Positions 39,411 through 48,071 of a DNA stretch of 64,000 nucleotides are shown here, one piece after another; the stretch's first letter is position 1, and each line of letters opens with the position of its first letter. A program made the position numbers and the translations under genes. Under the pieces are notes generated by a model. It was not told the origin of the DNA, did not search any database, and saw only the letters and a program-made list of their open reading frames with translations. Origin of the DNA: Pediococcus acidilactici DSM 20284 (GTDB lineage Bacteria; Bacillota; Bacilli; Lactobacillales; Lactobacillaceae); the NCBI RefSeq assembly GCF_000146325.1, contig NZ_GL397067.1, forward strand, positions 1,043,660 to 1,107,659. The letters run 5' to 3'.

Positions 39411-40181
39411 TAGGAGCTAACCAATTTCTAATTCGTTTATGCTAAATAAATTAATCTAACAGAATGTAGATTAAAGCTATTGAGGAGATTATTTCGTTTA
39501 ACGACGGATTAGTTTCCTTTTTGTTTTAAAGACAGATTGAATTAAAGATGTGATTTCTCAAGTATTGCCACCTTTTTGACCATAATTTAGTACATTTAAA
39601 CCTTTAACTATATAAATGATTATTCCGGTTAGCTTAGCATGCTTTCTCAGGCTACTTTGAAAAATAATCGAGCGAGATCTACTTTTCTTAAAAGAATTTC
39701 TTATCTATGTAAAAAATGTTTGACTTCCCGTTAGCTGGCATCAATGCCATTAAACATATAATAGCTACAATAAATTTTTTCTATAGAAAAGCAATCAAAC
39801 AATCTTTATATCCAACACAGCGGCTCACAAAATTATTAAGTACGATATTGTATTCTATGCCAAACCAAAGGTCGTTATCGAAACTAAATCAAACTACATT
39901 ACCACGTAGCTTTGTTTCATTTGACTACACAATAACTTTAAAAGATTTCTTCATTTCGTAGACACGACGAAGGATAACCACTATACTAAACATGGTATAA
40001 CTTTTACTATGATTATATTTTCTTGTGGTAGCGATTAAGGGGATTGAAGGCACCCTTACACCACTGGTTTTGCGGGTGGTTACTCTTAATTTATATTTAA
40101 AACTATCCGACAACTACAAGAATTCCTCGTATCATTACACAATAACTGATTAATCATTACCGTCATAAGGAGTGCACCGCA
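39411..40181 (+). other. 771-bp AT-rich gap in the array with a possible decayed B copy
   Basis: No intact gene is present. Around 39675-39960 two frames together read RSTFLKR, then FDFPLAG, INFF and VSFDY. In subtype I B genes the order is RTFFIPR, FDYPLFG, LDFF and VSFDYLSG, with nearly the same spacing (65 residues here, 71 in B2, between the second and last). This is suggestive, not proof, of a rotted B gene. The 39411-39674 and 39961-40160 stretches show nothing I can name. Confidence 0.3.
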
Positions 40182-40991
40182 TTGTTAACTAAAAGAGAAT
40201 TAAAAAAAATAATTTGTAATCGCTTTTGGATGTATAACATCGTAACCGATAATAATGATTTCGTTCTAGTTTTTATTGGAAGAGGTCCTACGGACGGCTT
40301 TTTAGCCATCCAGTTTGAGCCAGACGGAAGAATTACTTTTCCTAACAATTTAGCATTTGTTCCACAGGAGTACGCACACTGGGATTTTGATGAAGAAAAG
40401 CAAGAAATTTTATTAATTGGAACTAATGGGCAAATTAGCGCACGTGGGAAACTCCCCGTTAATTGGTTAAATGATAGTCTTAAAATCCAATTATTTGACG
40501 GAAAAGACGGTATTTTTATTAGTGATACGCGAATTGATGCGCAACAAACAACTAGCCGAGTACTTGGTGGGAAAAATATGTATTTTACCCCTCGCCAATC
40601 ATTTAATATGGAATTGTTCCACGATATCAGTCGTGAAAATTTTAACCTTAAAGTACTTGATTATCAGGGATCAATTTTAAATTTTTTCGATAAAATTTAT
40701 GAATACCTTGCCCAACATCCCCAGTTAGAAAAAGTGGTAATTGCTAAGGATGGACAACCGGTAGTTAAACTTCCAGAAGAAAACCAGCTCGTATTCCTTG
40801 AAGATGACCAACGCCCTTCGTTTACCTACTTTGCCGGCAATCGGGCTCGCATCATGGAATTATTAATCTTAATATTGTCAGAAAATAATAAGCGTTTGCT
40901 TAACCTTGACGATCACCGCACTGAAGATGAACTATTATTAGACACTTTGAATAAGCAATACCAAGATCGCTTTACACTAGCGCATATTTGA
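40182..40991 (+). CDS. B4: family B protein, subtype III
   Basis: This 269-aa protein starts with TTG 40182 (AAGGAGTG upstream), giving MLTKRELKKIICNRFWMY, which aligns with B5. It keeps PDGRITFPNNLAFVP, YAHWDFDEEKQEILLIG, KLPVNWL, YFTPRQSFNMELF, HPQLEKVVIA and YFAGNRARIMELLILILSENNKRLLNLDDHRTEDEL. Unlike most B genes, it comes before its nearest A gene (A3, 143 bp on) and after the gap where another A or B may have been lost. Confidence 0.6.
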   Translation: MLTKRELKKIICNRFWMYNIVTDNNDFVLVFIGRGPTDGFLAIQFEPDGRITFPNNLAFVPQEYAHWDFDEEKQEILLIGTNGQISARGKLPVNWLNDSLKIQLFDGKDGIFISDTRIDAQQTTSRVLGGKNMYFTPRQSFNMELFHDISRENFNLKVLDYQGSILNFFDKIYEYLAQHPQLEKVVIAKDGQPVVKLPEENQLVFLEDDQRPSFTYFAGNRARIMELLILILSENNKRLLNLDDHRTEDELLLDTLNKQYQDRFTLAHI

Positions 40992-41134
40992 TAGCCTCTT
41001 GCGTAAATCATTATGTGGGTTAAGTTGTCATTGCATGGTCACCCTTATGACGCTACGCCTTTAAGTGCTATGGCAGATGCGGGCACCATAATGAACACCT
41101 GGGTCCATTACCCACAGTAATAAAGGAGTTTTAT

Positions 41135-41866
41135 ATGAAAGTAGAAAAAAATATCGTGATCAGTGAATTCATTGTTAATATGTACGATCCTCATTACGGG
41201 CAGGATAATAGTCATGTAGATATTCCCGCTAAAACTAAAACCCAAGCAGAATCCTTATCACAATTTCACGTGCCATATTACGTGCTGACTAACTCAGAAA
41301 GCCAAGAGTCCGATACAGGAGCTCATATTGTTCATATGGATCTGTTTTCTCACTACCCTAATCTAACTTTGTACTTTCACCGAATTTTAATGGCCTTTGA
41401 ATTTTTACAAAAACATCCCGAAATTGAAAAAGCTGCGTTAACAGATGCGGGAGACGTCACAATGCTTAATTATCCGTTTGATAAAGTTGAAGAGGGAATT
41501 TTATATATGGGAGACGAAAGTTTTTATATCTTTGCCACTCCTGTAATCACTTGGCATAAAGACCTTCAGTGTATTGAAGACTTTATCAGAGAAAACGGAC
41601 TGCTCCCGACTTTAAACCTGGGCGTTATGGTTGGTACCCGTGCAGTATTAATCGAATATTTAGGAATCATGGTCAAAATAATTACCGATGCCCAATTAAA
41701 AATTAGCCAGGGGAACGATGCTTATCAATTAAGTGACGTTGAAATGGCAATTTCTAATTACGTTGCTTACAAGTATTTTGGCGAACGTTTAATCCATGGC
41801 CGAGAGGTTACTACGATAATGGATGGTTATCAAGAGCCAAGTAGCGCATGGTTTAAGCACAAATAA
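41135..41866 (+). CDS. A3: putative GT-A-type glycosyltransferase, TDAGD subtype
   Basis: This 243-aa family A protein starts MKVEKNIVISEFIVNMYD. It has VPYYVLTNSES, AALTDAGDVTMLNYPFDKV, LYMGDESFYIF, LNLGVMVGTR, VEMAISNYVAYKYFGERLIHGREV and SSAWFKHK. It is closest to A1. B5 follows after 13 bp. TAAAGGAG lies before the ATG. The upstream 143 bp contain a small GTGGGTTA...TACCCAC inverted repeat of unclear meaning. Confidence 0.6.
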   Translation: MKVEKNIVISEFIVNMYDPHYGQDNSHVDIPAKTKTQAESLSQFHVPYYVLTNSESQESDTGAHIVHMDLFSHYPNLTLYFHRILMAFEFLQKHPEIEKAALTDAGDVTMLNYPFDKVEEGILYMGDESFYIFATPVITWHKDLQCIEDFIRENGLLPTLNLGVMVGTRAVLIEYLGIMVKIITDAQLKISQGNDAYQLSDVEMAISNYVAYKYFGERLIHGREVTTIMDGYQEPSSAWFKHK

Positions 41867-41879
41867 GGAGTTTTTAACA

Positions 41880-42701
41880 ATGTTAAATAAAGAAGAAGTA
41901 AAAGATCTAATTTGTGATCGTTTTTGGAAATATCGTGAAATTACCCCTAAAAAAACTTTTACTACCCTATTCATTGGCACTAAGGCTGGCTCGGGCATGT
42001 TAGCACTTTGCTTTCGGCGGAATGGGAGAATCACCTTTCCTACTAACGTAGCTTTTGAACCCGACGAATACCGATACTGGGATTTTGATGAAGATACTCA
42101 AGAAATCGTATTCCTAAACAACCAGAACCAAATTAGCAGACGTGCAAAGCTTCCTGTCCGTTGGTTTGGTGGTGGGTTTAAAATGCAACTAATTTCAGAT
42201 AAAAATGAAGTTTTCTCTCATGAACCTCACGTTGATAAATATGCAATAAAAAAACGCATCATTGGGGGAACCCACATGTTTTTTTGTCCACGTAGCGTTT
42301 ATGAATTTGAACTATTCCAAGACTTAGCTTTTCTAAATTTTGATATTAAACTAATTAATGCTAAAAATTCTATAATTGATTTCTTTAACGAAGTATATCG
42401 GTACCTAATTGTTCACCCTCAATTAGAAGAAGTAGTAATTTCTCAGGTAGGTCAACCCATAGTTGAATTGTCGGAAGAAGAGAAGATACTTTTCGCTAAT
42501 AAAGATAATCAACCATCGTACAAATATTTTTCGGGTGAACGTGCATTGGTTCTTGAATTATTAACGGTCGTTTTATCCGAGAATAATAAACGGCTATTAA
42601 ATCGAGACGACTATCGAAATGAAGAGGAAATGCTTCAAGATATTATTCTTAACAAATTTGCTAATCGATATGAAATCGCAGAAGTATTTGCACCCAAATA
42701 A
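41880..42701 (+). CDS. B5: family B protein, subtype III
   Basis: This 273-aa protein starts at ATG 41880, 13 bp after A3, with AAGGAG upstream; the longer open frame overlaps A3 and is not credible. It has MLNKEEVKDLICDRFWKY, RRNGRITFPTNVAFEP, YRYWDFDEDTQEIVFLN, AKLPVRWFGGGFKMQL, HPQLEEVVIS and YFSGERALVLELLTVVLSENNKRLLNRDDYRNEEEMLQ. It matches B4 in subtype marks. Confidence 0.6.
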   Translation: MLNKEEVKDLICDRFWKYREITPKKTFTTLFIGTKAGSGMLALCFRRNGRITFPTNVAFEPDEYRYWDFDEDTQEIVFLNNQNQISRRAKLPVRWFGGGFKMQLISDKNEVFSHEPHVDKYAIKKRIIGGTHMFFCPRSVYEFELFQDLAFLNFDIKLINAKNSIIDFFNEVYRYLIVHPQLEEVVISQVGQPIVELSEEEKILFANKDNQPSYKYFSGERALVLELLTVVLSENNKRLLNRDDYRNEEEMLQDIILNKFANRYEIAEVFAPK

Positions 42702-42763
42702 AAATCACAAACATCATTAAATTTTCTTCTAAGCGGCGATTATTATCCTTGGATGATCTCTTT

Positions 42764-42937
42764 GATCACTTTTTTAGGCAGTCGTCGGTTACGTATGGAA
42801 TCATTACTTTCAATTCCTTCTGAAAAAATATGTTACTCAACATCAAGAGTCATCAAAGTGCAGAGAAAATGCTTCAAGTAGTACTACTTAAAAGCTTTAA
42901 TACCCGCTACGAAACGGTGGACCTGCCAGAACTCTAA
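42764..42937 (+). pseudogene. Decayed 3' end of a family B gene
   Basis: 42774 onward reads LGSRRLRMESLL, matching SGSRQVVMEFLI of B7. In another frame 42851-42937 reads HQSAEKMLQVVLLKSFNTRY then ETVDLPEL and stop, matching the B C-terminus (DEETMLQDILNKQFYQRY then KLIDLPNP in B7). The two pieces are out of frame and the 5' part is gone. It lies directly after B5, so the array was once longer. Confidence 0.75.
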
Positions 42938-42950
42938 ATAATCATACACA

Positions 42951-42992
42951 AACGGAGACCAAAATCTATGCACCTTGGTCTCCGTTCTTTTT
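42951..42992 (+). terminator. Terminator between the B5 group and P2
   Basis: AACGGAGACCAA and TTGGTCTCCGTT form a 12-bp stem followed by CTTTTT. A near copy stands at 48004-48045 downstream of P3, showing that the duplication of P2/P3 included the intergenic terminator. Confidence 0.85.
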
Positions 42993-43015
42993 AATATCAA
43001 TGTTGTTTTTTGTTC

Positions 43016-45016
43016 TTAGGGTTTGGAAACCGCTCGATCAATCTGCTTGGTAGTTACTACCTTCTTAGTTTGCGGTTGTGGGTTTTCAAAATTGTGGTTG
43101 GATAAGATTAATTTAATCGCACTCACGTCTTCTTTGGTGATCGTTTTTTGAGTATTTGGATGACCATTCTCGTAATGGTGCAAAATAGCATTCATTACGT
43201 CATCATCAATGCTGAATTGATATCCATCTGGCATACCGTAGTATTGTCCGTTAGAAGTATGATCTAGCCCCAAGCTATGTCCTAGTTCGTGACGCATTGT
43301 AATAAATAACAAGTTAATTTCATAATATTGATCATTAGGATCTAACGCCCATTTTACCAAGCCAGCGTCAATCCCCGTGTTCCCGCTTAACGTTGCACTA
43401 CCTGCATCTTTTGGATTAGCAATCACCTTCAAAGTAACCTTTTTGTTGGTATCCGTGGCCTTAATAAGTACTGACTGCCCCAAAGCATCATTCCAACTCT
43501 TCGCTGCCCGATCTAAATTGTCGTTAAATGCTTTTAAAGCCTGAGTAGGATCTTTTTCTGCCGTAAAATCACTTTCTTTGGCGAAGCTTTGGTAAATGAT
43601 TTGGCCATCAGGATTATACGCATTATCAATCATTTGCGAATTAACATCCATATCATAGTTGCCATACGTATTAGTAGATCCTAAAAATTGATCGCCGATT
43701 AGACCTACTCCTTGTTTATTTACCGCTGGATAACGTGATTTCAGATCCAAGTTAAGCGCGTGCTGGTCAACCCAGTACCATTGGTTGCCATCAAAGCTTA
43801 CCTTAATAAATTTAGTCGCTTGTCCAGCTCGTTTACCAGTTGCGTAGGTATAAGTAGCAGGCATTTCAGCTTGACTATAAACCGTGGTTCCCGACTTATC
43901 TCCTAGATTGGCGACATTGTCCTTTTTCGTCTGACCATCTTCTACTTTGGTGTAAAAAGGATAATCGTTGTTTAGAACTACGTTGTAACGATATGGGTGC
44001 AACGGATCCACTGCCGTGGGGACATACTTGCTCAGGACTGGATCGTTTTTATAATCGGTAGTTTCACCAATATTAATTGTTGCCGGCTTTCGTTGCCATA
44101 CGAAGGTGTCGTCGCCCATCGTTGGAGCATCAAAATTAGACATTAATTCTGTTGAAGTCCAAACGTGACTGCCGGCAGGGTCATCAACGGTGCCGTTACC
44201 CACGTTTTGCCAGTGACCTGTGTAACCGTCACTGGTAGGAACATCAGGGATATTCATATTTTCCCTTAACTGACTCTTTTTTCCTAAGGTCAGTTGCCTC
44301 AGCATTCTAGCATTTGTAAACATATCGGAAGTATCTGTATTATTAATGTCAAATGAAGATAAATCTAATTCCTTAACTCCTGCGCCAAAAAACATGTACT
44401 TCATGGAAGTATTCTTTGAAGTATCAAACCCTGTTAGATCCAATGTAGTAAGGCTCTGAGTGTTGTCAAACATTCCTTCCGTGCTTTTAACATTACTAGT
44501 GTCAAAAGAAGATAAATCCAATTCTTTAAGTCCTGAATTCAAAAACATATAACCCATATCGAAAATTTCACTTGTATCAAAGTTGTTAAAATTTATGCTT
44601 TCAAGAGATGTATCATCACGAAACATGCCCCCTGCCGTCCCCGAATACTTGAGTTTATCTAACCCTATAATTTTCTGTAAGTTAGGTAAATATCCAAACA
44701 TATTAAAAGTACCAATTGCACTAGTAGGTTGTGTAAATTCAATACTTTTTATCGTTTTCGGATCAATCCCATTACTATTTAGCACGTCATGTAAAGCTGG
44801 AGAGCTATCAATGTCTCCACTAGCAACTATTAGTTCCCCGTCGTTTGCTAAAACTACTTCGGCTTTTCCCCAAACAAACGAATTTGCTTTCACATTCTTC
44901 GTAGCTAAGTTGGTTTCCGCAGCTTTTGATAAATGCGTCAAAAATAACAGTCCGCTAAAGAATGAAACAATAATTACAAAACAAACTTTCCAAATAAATA
45001 TTCTTTTACAAGTCAT
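43016..45016 (-). CDS. P2: secreted BspA-type LRR protein with matrixin-like zinc protease domain
   Basis: This 666-aa homologue of P1 and P3 has an N-terminal signal segment (hydrophobic about 9-30, then LSKAAETN), only four BspA-type repeats (about 125-225), the GHWQNVGNGTVDDP linker, the WYWVDQHALNLDLKS domain, the zinc motif HELGHSLGLDH near residue 573 and the Met-turn DDDVMNAI. From the linker to the C-terminus it is almost identical to P3 even at DNA level (for example 43413-43504 equals 48475-48566 over 92 bases), while the LRR half differs. It is divergent from A4. No sorting signal is seen. Confidence 0.88.
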   Translation of the reverse strand: MTCKRIFIWKVCFVIIVSFFSGLLFLTHLSKAAETNLATKNVKANSFVWGKAEVVLANDGELIVASGDIDSSPALHDVLNSNGIDPKTIKSIEFTQPTSAIGTFNMFGYLPNLQKIIGLDKLKYSGTAGGMFRDDTSLESINFNNFDTSEIFDMGYMFLNSGLKELDLSSFDTSNVKSTEGMFDNTQSLTTLDLTGFDTSKNTSMKYMFFGAGVKELDLSSFDINNTDTSDMFTNARMLRQLTLGKKSQLRENMNIPDVPTSDGYTGHWQNVGNGTVDDPAGSHVWTSTELMSNFDAPTMGDDTFVWQRKPATINIGETTDYKNDPVLSKYVPTAVDPLHPYRYNVVLNNDYPFYTKVEDGQTKKDNVANLGDKSGTTVYSQAEMPATYTYATGKRAGQATKFIKVSFDGNQWYWVDQHALNLDLKSRYPAVNKQGVGLIGDQFLGSTNTYGNYDMDVNSQMIDNAYNPDGQIIYQSFAKESDFTAEKDPTQALKAFNDNLDRAAKSWNDALGQSVLIKATDTNKKVTLKVIANPKDAGSATLSGNTGIDAGLVKWALDPNDQYYEINLLFITMRHELGHSLGLDHTSNGQYYGMPDGYQFSIDDDVMNAILHHYENGHPNTQKTITKEDVSAIKLILSNHNFENPQPQTKKVVTTKQIDRAVSKP

Positions 45017-45181
45017 TAAAAACTCCTCCCGAAATTATTTAATTCAATATATTTTTACCCTATAAAATATATTATACACAAAAAAGTAAACGCTAACAAA
45101 AATTTGGAAATATTCCCAATTTATAATCCCCCACTTAAACTAATTTTTTAACATTTATTAAAAATAATGATACGCATATAA

Positions 45182-45231
45182 TTCGTTAACGTATACAATT
45201 GAACATGGAGATAAAGTATCCGCGCAAATAT
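45182..45231 (+). promoter_or_regulatory. Promoter and leader of the A4-B6-B7 group
   Basis: TTCGTTAACGTATACAATT (45182-45200) is the counterpart of the box before A1. TATCCGC-GC-AAATAT follows at 45217-45231. The region lies in the 268-bp divergent gap shared with P2, whose own minus-strand TATAAT (about 45075-45080) is near a TTAGCGTTTAC stretch of similar look. Confidence 0.5.
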
Positions 45232-45284
45232 CAATACAGCTTAATAAATAATTTTCTATATATCCCTATACTGGAGGAACCAAA

Positions 45285-46019
45285 ATGCAAGTTGAACCTA
45301 ACGTAGTAATTACAGAATTCATTATAAATATGGATAATGTCTATCACAATTTCGATAATACTAATTTGGATGTTGCAAAACAGGTTAGTGAGCAAACAGA
45401 ATCGTTAGCTAAATTCAACGTACCTTTTTACGTATTAACCAATAGTCCTGATCAAGTAAAAGACGATGGTAACTTTCACATTGTAAACGTAGATTTATTT
45501 CAACATTACCCTGGTTTAACCATTTTTTTCCATCGACTTTTAATGGCATTTGATTTTCTTCAAGCCCATCCCGAAATCGAAAAAGCTGTTATAACTGATG
45601 CTAGTGACGTAACTATGCTTAACTATCCCTTTGATAATATGAAGGATGGCACACTTTACATGTGCGACCAATGGGACATCATGGGAGATTCTGACGTTTT
45701 AAGTTATAACGACTCTCCAAGATTTATCAAAAAATTTATTGCTGAAAATCAGCTTTTACCTACTGTTAATATGGGAATTATCGCCGGAAGTCGTTCAATA
45801 TTAATTGAATACTTAGGAATTATTTTTAAAATCATTGCTGAAAGTTCACTCAAAGTTCAACAAGGGGACGCTACTGCCGGATTAGGAAAATACGACATGG
45901 AGATTGGTAACTATGTTGCTTACCGTTACTTTTCCGATCGTTTGATCCATGGAAGGGAAATCAACACTTTCTTCCAAGGTTTTCAAACCGTTAGCAGTTC
46001 ATGGATGAAACATAAATAA
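45285..46019 (+). CDS. A4: putative GT-A-type glycosyltransferase, TDASD subtype
   Basis: This 244-aa protein is the closest relative of A2. It has MQVEPNVVITEFIINMDNVY, VPFYVLTNSPDQ, ITDASDVTMLNYPFDN, LYMCDQWDIMG (the acidic residue after MGD is changed), VNMGIIAGSR, YDMEIGNYVAYRYF and a final SSSWMKHK, a small departure from the AWFKHK end of the other three. GGAGG precedes the ATG; B6 follows by 14 bp. Confidence 0.6.
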   Translation: MQVEPNVVITEFIINMDNVYHNFDNTNLDVAKQVSEQTESLAKFNVPFYVLTNSPDQVKDDGNFHIVNVDLFQHYPGLTIFFHRLLMAFDFLQAHPEIEKAVITDASDVTMLNYPFDNMKDGTLYMCDQWDIMGDSDVLSYNDSPRFIKKFIAENQLLPTVNMGIIAGSRSILIEYLGIIFKIIAESSLKVQQGDATAGLGKYDMEIGNYVAYRYFSDRLIHGREINTFFQGFQTVSSSWMKHK

Positions 46020-46033
46020 GGGGGCAGAATACT

Positions 46034-46900
46034 ATGTTAAATCAAGAAACAATTAAAGCATTACTTTGCCATCGATATTGGTTTTTTCGTTTTACGGAAG
46101 CGGATGCGCCTTACGAAAGCCGCCCAGGCGTAATGTTTTTAGGCGGTAACATCGATGACCAGTGTAGCTATTTCATTATTGAATTTAGAGAAAATGGTCG
46201 AATTAAATTCCCAACTAATCTTGGGTACCATCCTACAGATTATCATAGTTGGATCTTTGACGAAGAGAAACAAGAGATTATCATTATTAGTGAAGATGGC
46301 CGCTTGGAAAAACACCTCCAACCTCCTAAAAAGGGGTATTACGGTGGAAACGTAATTACTATTAACCCTGAAGACGCAGGAAATAGTGATAACATCGAAT
46401 TTTTTATCAACTTGGATCATTACAATGCCTGGAACGTTACACAAAGAACTTTGGGAGGCGAATCTGTAGTTTTTGTTGCGGAAAGCCAATTCAATCGCAC
46501 TTTAACCCAACATTTCGCTCGGAGAGCTTATTCTGTTCATCTAGTTGAAAACTATACTAATTTAATGGGCTTTCTCAAAGAAGTCTGCGAGTATATCATG
46601 GAACATCCTCACGTAAAAAACGTTATTATTGCACCTAATGGTGATGGTAATATACCGATTGAATTTCCAAAAGAAATTGATCATGTCCTATTTGCCAACA
46701 ATACAAAAAAAAGCACTTCTTTCTCCTTTGATTATTGTGCTGGTAAACGTTCTATCATGGTAGAATTATTACTTACAATTATTGGTGAAGATAGCAAGCG
46801 ACTACTAAATCCTGACGATCATCGTTCTGAAGAAGATGCTTTACGTAACACCATAACAAACATTTTTGCGAGTCGTTATGAAGTTGGATCAGGTATGTAA
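46034..46900 (+). CDS. B6: family B protein, subtype II
   Basis: This 288-aa partner of A4 is closest to B3. It has CHRYWFFRF, FRENGRIKFPTNLGYHP, SWIFDEEKQEIIIIS (the usual WDFD is WIFD), FARRAYSVHLVE, HPHVKNVIIA and FDYCAGKRSIMVELLLTIIGEDSKRLLNPDDHRSEEDALR. Together with A2-B3, the pair A4-B6 shows that TDASD-type A genes keep a subtype II B partner. Confidence 0.6.
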   Translation: MLNQETIKALLCHRYWFFRFTEADAPYESRPGVMFLGGNIDDQCSYFIIEFRENGRIKFPTNLGYHPTDYHSWIFDEEKQEIIIISEDGRLEKHLQPPKKGYYGGNVITINPEDAGNSDNIEFFINLDHYNAWNVTQRTLGGESVVFVAESQFNRTLTQHFARRAYSVHLVENYTNLMGFLKEVCEYIMEHPHVKNVIIAPNGDGNIPIEFPKEIDHVLFANNTKKSTSFSFDYCAGKRSIMVELLLTIIGEDSKRLLNPDDHRSEEDALRNTITNIFASRYEVGSGM

Positions 46901-47019
46901 ATAAAATCTGATTCCATAGACTAATTATCTAATTTTACGTGAAGGGGCACATTTTAAAAAGAATTTTCTAAATATAGGAATATGGCTCATTTGAGGTATG
47001 TTTAAGGAGATGTATTGCT

Positions 47020-47871
47020 ATGCTAGACAAAGTACATGTATACAAGCTGATTGAACATCGGATTTGGATGCTAATAACTAGAACAAGTTCCGTTTCCTAT
47101 CCAATGGCGATAACTTTAGACGGAGGAGATAAGGATTCTATAGAGGCTTTCTTTGCTGTTGTTTTCCACGAAAACGGTCGATTAGAAATTCCTACCAAAG
47201 TAGGTTTCATTCCAAATGAGTACGGTAGCTGGGACTTTGATGAAAATACTCAAGAAATTATTTTCGTTAATAGTAAGGATCAGTCAGAAATTCGCGCCTC
47301 TTTGCCTGAACCACTACCTTACGGGGATAACGTAATTGCAATTAAATTGAAAAATGGATCTCCTGATTCCACTGCTGAAACACTGTTTGTTAATGCTCCA
47401 CATTTGAATCATCCCAAAATCACGCATCAGCAAATCAGTAGCCGACAAGTACTCCTTGTCCCCCGGAAAGAATTCTCCTTCTCGTTATATAAAAAATTGC
47501 GTTGGTCAGGAATCAGCGTTAAATTAGTAGATTGTGAACAAGGTTTATTATCTTTTCTCCACGAGGCTTACGAATATCTAGCTAACCATCCTAGAATTGA
47601 AAACGTCGTAATTTCACGGAAAAATAGACTTTTTATTAAGTTTGCTCAGGGCTATCAACTTGCGTTCTTAAATAATCAAGGATTAGTGTCCTTTGACTAT
47701 CTTTCTGGCAGTCGCCAAGTAGTCATGGAGTTTTTGATAGTCGTTTTAACTGAAAACAACTTGCGCTTATTTGACGAAGCTAATTCTCGTGATGAAGAAA
47801 CCATGCTACAGGATATTTTAAACAAACAATTCTACCAACGTTACAAATTGATTGATTTACCTAATCCATAA
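47020..47871 (+). CDS. B7: family B protein, subtype I
   Basis: This 283-aa protein begins MLDKVHVYKLIEHRIWML with AAGGAGATG upstream, 119 bp after B6. It keeps HENGRLEIPTKVGFIP, YGSWDFDENTQEIIFVN, ASLPEPLPYGD, LLVPRKEFSFSLYKKLRW, HPRIENVVIS and FDYLSGSRQVVMEFLIVVLTENNLRLF. It groups with B1/B2. Its terminator follows at once. Confidence 0.6.
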   Translation: MLDKVHVYKLIEHRIWMLITRTSSVSYPMAITLDGGDKDSIEAFFAVVFHENGRLEIPTKVGFIPNEYGSWDFDENTQEIIFVNSKDQSEIRASLPEPLPYGDNVIAIKLKNGSPDSTAETLFVNAPHLNHPKITHQQISSRQVLLVPRKEFSFSLYKKLRWSGISVKLVDCEQGLLSFLHEAYEYLANHPRIENVVISRKNRLFIKFAQGYQLAFLNNQGLVSFDYLSGSRQVVMEFLIVVLTENNLRLFDEANSRDEETMLQDILNKQFYQRYKLIDLPNP

Positions 47872-47886
47872 TCCTGTCCAGCTTAT

Positions 47887-47926
47887 AAGGACCCATTTCA
47901 TTATTTTTAAGGGGTCGGTCCTTTTT
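47887..47926 (+). terminator. Terminator after B7
   Basis: AAGGACC and GGTCCTT pair (with a flanking CCC/GGG) and T5 follows, 16 bases after the stop. Confidence 0.8.
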
Positions 47927-48003
47927 CCGCTAAAAATAGGTAGAATTCCACCATTTCAACTATGAATTGGTGAATCTGCTAAAATTATAAATACTTAGAC
48001 AAA

Positions 48004-48045
48004 AACGGAGGCCAAAAACTATGCACTTTGGTCTCCGTTCTTTTT
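48004..48045. terminator. Terminator between B7 and P3 (copy of the one at 42951)
   Basis: AACGGAGGCCAAA and TTTGGTCTCCGTT form the stem, then CTTTTT. It serves the 3' side of P3 and, on the plus strand, backs up the B7 terminator. Confidence 0.75.
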
Positions 48046-48071
48046 AATATCAATTTTGCTGTTTTTTATCC

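Noticed and set aside
39716-39961. An 81-codon plus-strand open frame in the array gap as a gene
   Set aside because: No ribosome site, lysine- and isoleucine-rich content and partial matches to family B motifs across frames; better read as a possible remnant than as a gene.
40992-41134. GTGGGTTA...TACCCAC inverted repeat before A3 as a terminator or operator
   Set aside because: The arms are about 100 bases apart, there is no T run, and no second copy was seen before other A genes.
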